The notes beneath the pieces were generated by a model. It worked only from the letters and a program-made list of their open reading frames with translations. It was not told where the DNA came from and made no database searches. Positions 47,901 to 56,447 of a stretch of DNA of 64,000 nt are shown piece by piece. The number at the start of each line of letters is the position of its first letter. Within the stretch, counting starts at the first letter, position 1. This DNA comes from Chondrosia reniformis (taxonomy: Eukaryota > Porifera > Demospongiae > Chondrillida > Chondrillidae): positions 2,068,501-2,132,500 of the forward strand of contig OX359189.1 in NCBI GenBank assembly GCA_947172415.1, read 5' to 3'. The position numbers and the translations under genes were made by a program.

Positions 47901-48025
47901 TAAGTGAAACCTTTTCGTGCTTTATTTAGCTATAAAAAATGATCTTCTAATGGATGAACCTTCTAGTTCAAGGCCTTCACAACCTGTGTCAGGTGATGAT
48001 CCAAAAATGGAGGAGACTGCTTTAG
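26598..48025 (+). CDS. NLR2: CARD-NACHT-LRR receptor
   Basis: The start is the ATG at 26598 (MTQLYTSIRPDLS); the upstream TTG frame is not needed. Exons: CARD 26598-26940; repeat exon 27582-28103; linker 28177-28233, 28327-28467, 28538 to about 28606, 28842-29119; NACHT 29471-31148; LRR 31355-45203; tail 45818-46007, 46238-46315, 47930-48025. All LRR phases are intact. Its body matches NLR1 exon for exon, but the N-terminal domain is CARD. The last tail exon ends in phase 1 and could join 48698-48760 and the Roc exons, so the true 3' end may be 54914 or later. The gene is stretched by several transposons in introns. Confidence 0.85.
27582..28103 (+). CDS. NLR2 repeat exon: 13 units of the 11-residue repeat
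   Basis: Same opening as the NLR1 exon (GEQESKSVHHYLDHTRV), then 13 copies of GTHPPSVGGPS with V/A, S/P and G/W swaps, in frame, ending VQSPAG. Phase 1 to 1. The upstream intron becomes homologous to NLR1 only from about 27320, which marks where CARD and Death modules were exchanged. Confidence 0.8.
28177..29119 (+). CDS. NLR2 basic linker exons
   Basis: Exons 28177-28233, 28327-28467, 28538 to about 28606, and 28842-29119. Contents are KSKRKQKDKKTSRTHQ, KSKRKRVQPHSP, two copies of GSNSS, KKAKKSHYSSKSAKRR, and a long exon with SLSPSASSEEDGG and PRKRKKKKERESTD. Disordered, alternating basic and acidic. The last exon ends in phase 0 (SQ|GTGAGT). It has no counterpart in NLR1 but is nearly identical to 62541-62818 in NLR3. 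Confidence 0.65.
29471..31148 (+). CDS. NLR2 NACHT exon
   Basis: A 1678-nt exon encoding about 559 residues, starting DNPYYPLSDLLHKYYTEKMK in phase 0. Walker A GAPGCGKTTL at 29738-29764, Walker B LVLDGYDE at 29981-30004, sensor 1 CDIVITSRP, winged-helix motif FTHKTVQEALAAVY. Ends GKSG in phase 1. All key residues are present. Confidence 0.93.
31355..45203 (+). CDS. NLR2 LRR exon array
   Basis: Leading exons 31355-31542 and 31654-31801, then A exons 35493-35653, 36334-36497, 37150-37313, 39113-39261, 40604-40776, 44301-44467 and B exons 36038-36212, 36714-36900, 38793-38967, 39396-39570, 41504-41681, closing with 45114-45203. Phases alternate correctly throughout. Six A and five B exons, fewer than NLR1. 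Exons 40604 and 44301 lie in repeats that also include about 1 kb of upstream intron, so an A exon was duplicated inside the gene. Confidence 0.8.
32211..32309. repeat. 33-bp tandem repeat, three units, inside the Tc1 element
   Basis: Units read TAATAAAGAAACTTAGTCTA then AAAAGTGTACGTA. They lie just past the transposase stop and may hold its poly(A) signal (AATAAA on the + strand only, TTTATT on the gene strand). Confidence 0.9.
32318..33337 (-). CDS. Tc1-family transposase (DD34E)
   Basis: The ATG at 33337 (MPLTKYQRERIV) gives 339 residues, the usual Tc1 length; an upstream TTG frame extends it only into the palindrome. The N-terminal part has the paired helix-turn-helix DNA-binding region with RPKSGRVTK as the linker. 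The catalytic triad is D in FTDESTF, D in QDNDPKHTS and E in SPDLNPIEKVWG; 34 residues separate the second D from E. No internal stop, so it may be active. It cuts at TA and binds the element's TIRs. Confidence 0.93.
   Translation of the reverse strand: MPLTKYQRERIVSLHLQSKGSASNILKLLAIERIYTTKQTVLNTLARWKETGSCEDRPKSGRVTKIPKVHYKYIDDKMVVNDELTASDLMDLLQRKFGETSIAYSVRTIARARLDLGWTFTTARYCQAIRDANKEKRLEWCKEKLAEQEQFNDVIFTDESTFQLDRHRRKCFRKRGAPRKLKYKHKHPPKVHVWAGISRRGATSIVIFDGTMTATRYGDILTASLLPFIREKYPQSHRLYQDNDPKHTSRYIQTYFMDNRVRWWKSPAESPDLNPIEKVWGSMKTFLRDRHKPKNLGELKEGIKLYWKKMTPEVCSRYIDHLEKVLPIVVEVNGEPSGH
33341..33670. promoter_or_regulatory. Central palindrome between the two transposon genes
   Basis: Arms 33341-33490 and 33519-33670 are inverted repeats about 95 percent identical, with a 28-bp spacer. 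Each arm stops only a few bases upstream of the ATG of the gene it faces, so both genes have almost the same 150-bp upstream sequence. This is best read as a mirrored bidirectional promoter; it could also form a cruciform or a hairpin RNA. Confidence 0.75.
33684..34649 (+). CDS. BEN-domain-like protein carried by the Tc1 element
   Basis: 321 residues from MASKIMVEWIEG. The N-terminal part has a small beta-rich region (GKTVSVIWGKSRRVYDAIIVE), followed by an acidic stretch and a predicted coiled coil (about residues 105-150, LIDMVSDLKDTASDLRDTTE). Near the C-terminus a BEN-like domain is seen (AMQCCKSRRNLAGRLCNKIF, RGVLGKRPLNPATVKAIYTV, CLKKFPLD). BEN domains bind DNA or chromatin proteins. Canonical Tc1 elements have only a transposase, so this is cargo, a host gene capture or a helper. 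BEN assignment is by pattern only. Confidence 0.65.
   Translation: MASKIMVEWIEGRAAGKRSYVTRYSIKEGTVAPGKTVSVIWGKSRRVYDAIIVEDMLTSPEIPVQSTSSGAKDTAEDDFLFEMGSPIATSEPKERQHNCTQSEAIIQKLIDMVSDLKDTASDLRDTTERHYSRLLARMDAFERSMEEVKEKIVAQGLNSNSCIPEPANSTSFFDGFSSSPYYEPLAVVNPPLQVPNSHQYMFPLQDMTNKHPRTEDSGQNVIPEEVIMQAMQCCKSRRNLAGRLCNKIFSEAVRQASNCRGVLGKRPLNPATVKAIYTVCLKKFPLDRFEMNLQAEKEMRNAIDEACRKTKKTFQEANNEF
35885..35958 (+). repeat. tRNA-derived SINE-like relic, second copy
   Basis: Counterpart of 15666-15744 in the same NLR2 intron, with TAGCTCAGTGACAGAGCA intact and the B-box region changed (GTTTCATGTCCC). It was inherited with the duplicated gene. Confidence 0.4.
37346..38279 (-). mobile_element. Helitron-like element with long foldback, copy 1
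   Basis: In reverse orientation it starts TCAGAGAGTACGGTAGTACT (ending at 38279, next to T) as in the copy at 46997. Towards the other end lies a palindrome, 37346-37760, with arms of about 195 bp and a 24-bp loop. No transposase or helicase is encoded. The far end is not resolved. It follows LRR exon 37150-37313 in an intron. Confidence 0.6.
41950..43226 (-). mobile_element. Degenerate CACTA (EnSpm)-like transposon remnant
   Basis: An insertion relative to the matching NLR1 intron (break near 19268). Minus-strand sequence at about 42880-43210 reads as the C-terminal region of CACTA-type transposases: GINVHNLNHLCDIVEALGPL, WTSSCFLFERA, then, after a frameshift, NGQIRGAIHGVRGMEEQAI. A further fragment at about 42508-42640 ends VPLYSISCKCISIK. 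The left half contains scattered direct repeats such as GCCTGTCCCATA, as in CACTA subterminal regions. Broken by frameshifts. Confidence 0.6.
45818..48025 (+). CDS. NLR2 tail exons
   Basis: Exons 45818-46007 (VDIACAVLEGLSENTNEIEF), 46238-46315 (AASSGESNLPSVPTGDSP) and 47930-48025 (MDEPSSSRPSQPVSGDDPK). All are phase 1 at the join. Each has a close counterpart in NLR1 (21898, 22327, 23183), after which the two genes share nothing. Confidence 0.65.
46997..47768 (+). mobile_element. Helitron-like element, 772 bp, with its empty site known
   Basis: It begins TC (46997) and ends CTAG (47768), lies between A and T and made no target duplication. The matching NLR1 intron (about 23033) has the uninterrupted site ACTGTA|TTATTATATG. 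These are the hallmarks of Helitron insertion. It is non-autonomous, and its last 250 bp (47522-47770) form a palindrome with arms of about 112 bp, far larger than the usual small 3' hairpin. Confidence 0.75.
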
Positions 48026-48697
48026 GTGAGATGGTCACAATAAAGTATGGTACACTGCAAATATTTTAGTACGTACATGGATAACCTACGTAAAAATATA
48101 ATAAATAATTACGTACGTACATACGTATATACATATATGCATATAATAACCCAAGTACGTACACAATAAATTTAACTGTATAGTTACAGATGTAGTGACC
48201 TTATTTTCTTTGCTATATACAAACGTATGTATGTATTTATGAGAAATAACATACATAGTTAGGGCAATTTTGTGGGATTGTTTTAATATTTTTGTGGTCT
48301 GGGCCAACCACATATTAACTTGAAACTCATGATTGAGAAGACATTTCTTGATTCACACAAGTGCTTGATTGCATGAGTTGTTGTTAAAGGCAAAAGCCTT
48401 TTGGGTCCTGTAGCCTGTGTTTACCTAAAGGTACTGCAGTAAAGACATGTTTTACTCAGTATTTTGAGTTACACAATTACATTATCTGTATTCTATCATA
48501 ATTGCATTAATATATTCACTGTTGGAAAACCTTTGTGGGATATTTTTGTGGTTTATAAGCCAACCACAAAAATATTTTAGCAACGAAAATTACCAAACTA
48601 TAGTGCGTATATGCTATGTGTCTGTTGGGTCTATGTTCTCACAAATGATGGACCCCATGCTCAGTAATTTAATACTGTATTTCACATATTTTTAAAG

Positions 48698-51600
48698 GGA
48701 ATAGTTTGGAGCCTGTATTTGATGGTTTTGATATGGATGAAGACGATCCTGAAATGTTAGGTAAGGTATATTAGAGCTATAATATACACTATAAAAGTGT
48801 TGGGTTTTTTTTCTTTCAAATTTTCTTTTATCCTCATTCAATTATACATATTATTTTTAGAACCATGGATAGATGTGTACAATCAAGTTCTGAAGATTGG
48901 GCACAAAATTACACAGCACATTATACATTGCATCACTTTGGGATCAGCTGGAGTAGGAAAGACGTGGCTAAAGAATCTTCTCACTGGTCACCCCAACTCT
49001 ACTACTATACCTAGTACAGATTGCATAGTTCCTCCAGATATATGCCTTCCAAAGGAAACATATGTTGAAGATGATACACATGGTTCCTGGAAGCTACTAA
49101 CAGCAGAAGAAGAGTTAAAGGCAATCATTTCTGAATTTAATGTTGACACAAGTATTTTTGATCAAAGGCAATCAGATTCTCCAGCATCTTATATTTCTAT
49201 TGAAAATGATGAGGATTATCTCATGCACACTGAGGAGTCACCTGTTAGCACTTTAACAGATGAAATGGATGACAGAACACCAGTACAGTTGCAGCTTCCA
49301 CAGCAGACTCATGAAAAGTCACCTGATGCAGTCACTGAAGCTGACAACCAACAATTACAAACAGAAGAAGGCCTAAAAGATGAAGCAGAACAGAAACAGT
49401 CTAAGTCATCTAATGATGGAAGGGTTCCTGAGGACTCTGCTTTTTCAACATCTTTTTTAGATAAAATTGCATCTCTTAGAAGTGAAATTAAGTCTATTCC
49501 TCCTATCAAACTGGATGGTAAAGCTGTCATTTATTTTACTGATACAGGAGGACAACAGTCCTTTCATGAAATTCACCCATCTCTCCTTACTGCACCAGGA
49601 TCAGTTCACTTGATTGTCATGAAACTGCATGATTTAGATCCTCAGGATGAGATAAAGACCAAACATAAGTTGGATTTGGTAGAACGTACATTACGAAATA
49701 TTTATCTTGCTAATAAAACACGTTTGAAGAGTAAATATGGTGTCATCCTTGTTGGTACTCATAAAGATGAAGTAGATAATGTGAAGGATCGTTTAGAATT
49801 TGGCAACAGACTTATTAAAGAAATGATTGCAGGAAAGGCATATGAGAAACTTTTACCAGACTCGATTATTGCAATTGACAGCTCACAAGCTGGTACTCCT
49901 ATTAACAAAATGAGGAATAATGATGGAGTGATTACTTTGCTTAAAGAAGGGGCAAGAGGCTTTCAGCTTCATAAAGATATACCACTTTGTTGGTGGTTAT
50001 TTCATTTGTATATCCGCCATTTATTTGAATATTCTTCTGCACAAGAAAGACAGTGGGCTTATGAGTATAATCACTTGCAGGAATTAGCTAAAGAAGTGGG
50101 TATTAGCTCTGATGCATCAAAAGATGCAGATAAATCAAAAAGCGAGTTTTACTCAATGGTAAAATTATTTAATAGTCTTGGGTTTTGGGTTTATTTTGAG
50201 CCAAAGGGTAGTTTATTAGATGTGACTACCTCTCAGCCTAAGAATTGGATTATTACTAGTCCTAATATGTTGTATAAGTATGTTTCTAAACTGGTGAACA
50301 TTCAAGAGACAGAGATTTCTCAATTCGATACTTTGCAACATTCCTTTAAAAAAACTGGATTTTTCAATCAATCTATGCTTGAAGAAATTTCAGAGGACAA
50401 ACTGCTGAATTCTATTGAGGTACAGCAGTGGTTTTTGGATCTATTGATCCATTTAAATATTGCAGCAATGTGCTTGGATTATGAAATTTGCACTGAGGGC
50501 CCATCAAAAGAGCTAAAAGATCCATATTATATCATTCCTGCAGCTTTTCCAGAAGACAAAAGTATTACAATTCCAGAGCATAAAAGTGTAGCCAGTCTAT
50601 ATGTTAAGCTGGATGATATAGGTTGTATACCCACAGGCATATATTGTAATCTTATTGCTTATCTAGTAACAACTCTAAAGGAATATGATAGCCTATTTGT
50701 GCATATCAGTGGGTACTCTCGTACTCTTAAACCTACTTCCAGGCAAAGAGCCATAGCTATATTTTCTGGTCAATATGGCAAAGTTTGCCTGACTGAGACC
50801 ACAGATGCAATATGCGTAGATCTTGTAGCAGATTCATCTTACTTTCACAAAGAGAGCAACAGTCTTGAACTGCTTTTCTCCAAATGCTCCAAGTGGAGAA
50901 ATAATATAAAGACATTTATTAAAACAATGTATCCAAAACAAGGGATTCTCTGGCAGGTCAAATGTGAGCGGCATGACCAGTTGGCTACTGTATGCCTTGA
51001 ATCAGATGATCCAATAGTGATTGCATGTGATAAAGAGCACATTGCTTCAGCAGATCAAGTAGCTTGGTTCACTGATCAAGTTCCTTCAAATGCTAAGGTA
51101 TTTAACTTTATTTTTCATCTGTACACCTACATAAGTATATACGTATGTATATATGTACATAGACAAAAATAAGTTATGATTGGAATTATTATGCCAAACA
51201 ATTACAAGCCAAGTGCATGACTGATGACTTATTTTGGCTGGGGGTCAAATTTCAATTACAACCAGTGATTGCCTCTTAGTTATTGATGATTTTCCATCTT
51301 GGATGATTGGCATAATATAATTATTCATGTTTAGTTTTAACATGCATGGGTTTTGTGCAATTACGTAACTCACTTTCAAACACATTGTTTACTATGGACA
51401 AGTCTTCTTAATTATAAAGGGTTTTTACATTAATGAGACATAACCTATCATATGATATTGCACAATCATCGCAAAGGAATATGCAGCTAGTCCCCTGACC
51501 CAACCTTCCTAGGCATCAGCATTATCTTGCGGAATTTGGGGAGGGGTACGAAACTTTAGTTAGTTAAAGTTATTTATAATGTTTAGGACACTTGAGCGTC

Positions 51601-54600
51601 CTCAATCGTTAAAATTAAGAATATATATATTAGAGCCCAATGATGCAGTCAAGTAGTTCGAGTGTGGGGGTGGCAGCCCACGAGTTTTTACATTTGAAAT
51701 ATTTGTTTACTTCAATATGTCTTCATTATCATCAGTAATATAAACATAACAGCCCTGGCATGACTAGCTATGTAGCATAATCCCTATACTCAAGAGACAG
51801 TACTTGATTATGATGGCTTATTATAAAAAGTATTGGAACAAGATATTCATGTGATAAGGCTAACCATACAGAAGTGCACATGGCATACTAAATTTGAAGT
51901 GATTGACTTAACCATACATTATTTCTATGTTTGGGCTCATTATGATATCTGAAATGAGGATGCCATTTTAATGCGCCTGGAGAGCTAGGGTTAGGTGTTT
52001 TGAATAAAACTGTAAACGTCAGCCTGAAGAGTAATGGGAATGAGACTGCCTTTAAAATTGACATGCTTTATGCAGAGCATGTTCAAAATCCTAATTTCAG
52101 AGAAATTAATGACAATTTAAGCATTTTTGCAGGATCAGTTTGCATGTTTGTGCTAATTTATTTGAAAAAAGAATTTCTAATTGTTTTTTAAGCAGTTTGT
52201 TTACATTGTAATTCATTGAAAATGTTTTAATGAAAGAAATTACAAAGTCTGAAATATTACTTCATTGTTGATTTATGATGTGATTATTCATTATATTGAA
52301 TTGGGCAACCATATTCTGGGGAGCTATCCCTATTTAGAGAGTACTACCGTTCTCTGATAGAACTTATGGACATCTCGTGTGTGCAACCTACTAATTAGCC
52401 GCTTTTTACAATACGAATTTGGTTAAGCTTTTGGTGAAGTAACAAGTAATGATAACATGTACAGTACGTAGGTACAATTAAGTACAAATAAGGTGGCAGT
52501 TTTATCCTGCTATACAATGTATATGCAATACTTGTATTATAGAAATCCCACTATGGTTAAAGGTTTCTTGTGTGTTACAGAATCTAATAATCATCTTGCT
52601 GTTCTCTACTTGCAGAGTTATGATAAATCAGAAATCACTGCAATCATGGAGGAAGGTAATGTAGAATTAAGCTCCAATTGTACCAGTCCTATATCTATAT
52701 GCAAGTTGTGAGTGCTTTCTCTAATCAGTAGCAACTCTATTGAACCTGTAGTATTTTGTGTGAATGTAGACATTAATTACACTAATTAGCCTTAAGATTG
52801 ATGATATACTGTTAAAAGCTTGTTAATTTTTAGCACCAAGAAAAATATGTAATTGTGTAAGTCAAAGTTTGACAGTAATGCACTAAGTATTTTAATAATT
52901 TGTAGTTCATGAAATGCAGTTGAAAGATCTCTGTTGGATTCCTTTTGGAATTAACTCCTTTCAAGTTGAAACGAAAATTGGTGGCATATTTAATCTAGCA
53001 CCACATGTATCCGAGAACAGCCCTGATTTTGTTTGGTGGTTGAAGGTATATCCTAATAATTCAGACGAGAGTAATACCCAGGTACTTGTGCATTATGGAT
53101 GCATAATCACTGGACCATTTGTTTTGCCTGATGGTTACAAGCTGGTGAGTCCAGTGCTGTACCTGGACATGAAGACAGATTTGTTTTGTAAGCCACTTGA
53201 CCTGCATATGCCTCATTGGAGCAGTGACCCTACAAGTGTTAGATACATTACTGCTCCTCATGTACCTAACCCTGAGGGGAAGTATGTTTTTAAATTGAGG
53301 GATAATGTTTCGACAGCAGCAAATTTGAAGATTGTTGGAAACATGTGTTTATTTGCCAGTGTGATAGAATTGTCTAGCCCTGAAAATTATTTTATCACTT
53401 GGTGGAAAAACGAATCAGTGAAGGATTTGCAGTACAGGGCTGTTGCTACTTATGACTCTACAGATTGGATTTCAGTAAGCATGGAACTTTGTGCTGGGGA
53501 ATATTTATAATTACTTTATTTTGTTGCTTTCTCATTGCATGATAAGCTGTTGGATAAAGAATGGAAGAATCTTAAATGGATTAGGGATACTAACAATCAA
53601 CCAAGGAAGTTTCAGTTCCTATCCGAAGAAATATATGCTAGTCTTCAACCAGAGGACTGTAATGCAAAAATTTCTAATATGGTATGTATGTACACTTATA
53701 TACTGCAACTGTATGTACTGTATGTGTCTATGTAAATCCTGTGTGTGTATATACTTATAATTTCATCTGTATAGGAGACAATACAGAAACAGGATGTACA
53801 ATACAATAGGGATGATGTAAAAAAAAGGGTCAAACAAACACTTTACCCTCCTTTTATATTTATCCAAAGTGAGAAGTTCTCTGAAAGAAAAGTTGATGGA
53901 GTCTGCAATATTTATTATAATAGCCATAATGGTGAACAAAAAATACTTTCTAAATGTAACATTCCTACATACTATGGTTAGTTAATTTTTATATATATGC
54001 AAAGCCAGTGATTGACACTACCTATTAAGTATATACTTTACATTAAACTAGAAAGTATTACACACACTGAAATATATGGCAAGTATATGAATATGTTCCT
54101 TGTTATATGTATAGGTACGTATGTATATGTATATGTGTATACATATGTATTGTATCAGTTCTTTTCTGTTTCTGCATAATTCCATTTCACTTTGATTAAT
54201 ACGTATATATATATACTATGATAATTTCAATTATCATTTTTCAATTAAAGCTACCATGAGAGAGAGATCATTGCAAGCAAAGGAAGATGAGAAAATTCCA
54301 TTAAAAAGAGGTAATAACAATTATTATTACATTTTACTACATACATATACAGTACATGGCTAAGCACTTTCAGTTGAGTGTATCGTACATACTTGCATAC
54401 TGATTATTATGGTTTTTCTTAATATGAACTGTACAGATTCCTCCAGTACAACTTCAGTTACTAAGGAATCTAGGATCAGAGGTAACTGTTCCTAGTCAAG
54501 ATTTAATTTTATTGTTCAAGTTTTAGTGTTTTAAATTGTGGTTAAAAATATTTATACATACGTACGTACGTATATATAATACTGTATTTATCATGCACTG

Positions 54601-54914
54601 CTTAATTGTATTCAATAGATTATCCAAAATTTGAGGCAATATTAAGAAGACAGCTGAAAAATTTGGACCACTGGAAAGCAGTTTTGGCATATTTAGGAGT
54701 ACCCTTAAGGAAATGCAATGTTGCACTTAAGAATAATCAAGGAGATCATAATGAGGCTTTTATAGAATGTCTTTTTTACTGGGCCGACTTGAATGCGAAG
54801 GATACGGAAGGTACATGGGGTGAACTATTCGATGCTCTAATAGAAGGAGAAGAAGGAGGTATGGCTGTTGACTTGGAAGAGAAAATCTTTGGGACTCCAT
54901 CACTTACTGGTTAG
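48698..54914 (+). CDS. Roc/COR-like GTPase with ZU5-like and Death regions
   Basis: Exons 48698-48760, 48861-51097, 52616-52655, 52906-53474, 53547-53681, 53775-53976, 54251-54310, 54437-54481 and 54619-54914 join without stops. Order: acidic lead, Roc GTPase, COR-like region, ZU5-like region, linker, Death domain. Related combinations occur in DAPK (Roc-COR-Death) and PIDD/UNC5 (ZU5-Death). A likely role is an NTP-gated Death-domain adaptor. A start could be the ATG at 48733 (MDEDDPEML), but the first exon is also phase-compatible with NLR2 exon 47930-48025. After the Death domain either TAG (54912) ends the protein or a GTTAGC donor leads to tail exons at 56448. Confidence 0.75.
48861..51097 (+). 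CDS. Roc GTPase and COR-like exon
   Basis: About 745 residues in one exon. G1 is LGSAGVGKTW (48938-48967), G3 is YFTDTGGQQSFHE (DTGG from 49541), G4-like is GTHKDEV (49754-49774) and G5-like is DSSQAG. The G4 motif is THKD rather than NKxD. Between G1 and G3 lies an unusually long acidic, Gln/Ser-rich insert of about 190 residues (QLQLPQQTHEKS, EAEQKQSKSS). After G5 comes a COR-like winged-helix segment (MVKLFNSLGFWVYFEP, NWIITSPNMLYKYVSKLVN). Phase 1 start, phase 0 end. Confidence 0.8.
51830..52357 (-). mobile_element. Helitron-like element, diverged copy
   Basis: The right end, read in reverse, is TCAGAGAACGGTAGTACTCT and matches the 5' ends at 46997 and 38279; the next base is T as expected. 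The left part (GATAAGGCTAACCATACAG, ATTTCTATGTTTGGGCTCAT) matches one arm of the palindrome at 37346-37760. It lies in the intron after the Roc exon. The left limit is uncertain. Confidence 0.5.
52906..53474 (+). CDS. ZU5-like exon
   Basis: About 190 residues starting VHEMQLKDLCWIPFGINSF. The core KLVSPVLYLDMKTDLFCKPL followed by DLHMPHWSS matches the ZU5 pattern (SPV, hydrophobic, KP, PHC). The following FKLRDNVSTAANLKIVGNMC and the next two exons (53547-53976) may be UPA-like but are too divergent to call. ZU5 modules act as interaction or autoinhibitory domains. Confidence 0.6.
54619..54914 (+). CDS. Death-domain exon of the Roc gene
   Basis: Encodes DYPKFEAILRRQLKNLDHWK to GTPSLTG. It shares DYPKFE, L..LG..L.KC, GD.NEAF..CL..W, LN.KDT.GTW.ELFDAL and AVDLE with the NLR1 and NLR3 Death exons. 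The preceding 45-nt exon (54437-54481) ends KESRIR in phase 1, matching the NLR1 first exon (KESKVR). It ends in GGT TAG, which can also be read as a G|GTTAGC donor. Confidence 0.88.
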
Positions 54915-56233
54915 CACCATTTTAGTACCAACCATAAAACTTCATTGTAGTGAATGATGACATTTACGTATGAAGCTTTTTGCCTCTGTTATGCACAGCT
55001 TATCTGTGCATTACCAATTGATACATATGTAGTCCATAACAAATGAGGTGTATATGTACATTTTGTCTTTAAAGTTATGCCAAAGGTTAAAAAAGTTGTC
55101 CATGTAAATAGTCCACAGAGAGAAGTGCTAAACCTAGCCTTGTTTGCATAGATGAAGAGTTAGTACATACAGTGCTGATTGAAAGTAATAAGCGTGTCCC
55201 TCGCAAGCACACTCGAGGCCTCGCAAGCGCTCGCATCTCGTTAGCACGTTTCTATATCGATAAGGCATCTCGTTAGCACACTTCTTTATCGATAAGGCGT
55301 GAAATATTATTAGTTTTCGTTAGTGTGATCTAAAAAATAATCTCTCTCTTTGCTCTCGAAGAATGCCTCGTTGTTTAAATCTATACGTTCGACAATTATT
55401 ACTATTATTAATTATTACTAAAGGCTTACCCCTTATTTAAATTTCAAGAAAACTTACATTCTCTTTTCCAGGCCTCTTCCTGCTTTTCCTCTTGCCAGGC
55501 TTCCACGAAAGCAAGTCTAAAACTTTAGCGCTGTAAATTTTGTTGCCAAATTTCACTTTGACGATTACCCCACTGAGATATCTTTAACACCAGTCTCTAT
55601 ACTACGTATGTTGTGTCACAGTATCAAGTATTTTGAGTTAAAAAACTCAGTTATCATGATCCCAAACATAGAAGTAATGTGCATGATTATGTTTCAGTAT
55701 GCCACTTCTGCAATGTTAGCCTTACCATATGATCACCGTCTTGATTCTATACTTTTCTGGATGTGTCAGTCACTGTTGTAGGCACTTCCATCTCTACTTC
55801 AGGGTTGTAGCCACTGGTCCAGTTGGTCTGGTTTCAACCAGACCACTTTTTAGCTACTCAGCAATCTTTTTTTGGACAGCAGTAGCTAGAAGGCACTGAG
55901 TACATATGAGACTCAGAGCGAATCAGGCACTCACAGTGCACTATTAACCCTGACAGACACTTACACGGTTAGGCGCGGCTATTGTTGCCACGGACCATCG
56001 GTACCGCACGTTGACTGACTCACTTGAAACACAACGGTAGCCATTGCTGCTACGTCATATGTCGTCATAAACCCTACTTCTTATCTAACCTGACCACTTC
56101 AAAATTAATGGCTACGGCCCTATACTTTTAGTTTCATTTTTATGGAATGTTTATATAGGTATACATATATAGATTTATATTGTAGCCTGCACTGTACATA
56201 AGTTATATAAATACCTAAGAGTGAAACAATATA
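54915..56233. other. Spacer after the Death exon
   Basis: No supported exon. It has a locally GC-richer patch at 55190-55290 with two copies of CATCTCGTTAGCAC and TATCGATAAGGC, a Helitron-related fragment at about 55660-55800, and a hAT-like MITE at 55800-56122. Homology to the left end of the window starts at about 56234. Confidence 0.5.
55800..56122. mobile_element. hAT-like MITE
   Basis: Ends CAGGGTTGTAGCCA and TGGCTACGGCCCTA are inverted, the style of hAT termini. Inside is a perfect hairpin GGTCTGGTTTCAACCAGACC near 55828. No clean 8-bp target duplication is seen, only a shared TACTT, and there is no transposase. Confidence 0.5.
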
Positions 56234-56447
56234 GGGACACTTTCAGTGCAGACTAATTTTCCTATGTACTTATATTAAGGGGATAGCCTATATTAATTTT
56301 TGGATGTGGATGCAATTACTGTAGTAAGCTTTCTCTGTGCCAGCCAGCTATTTTCCAGAAGTCTTGTTCATCCTGTGTAGGCCATGTACGTATGTATGAT
56401 TTTACAAGCATGTATGAGAGTGTATTACTGAATTTCATTCTATGTAG

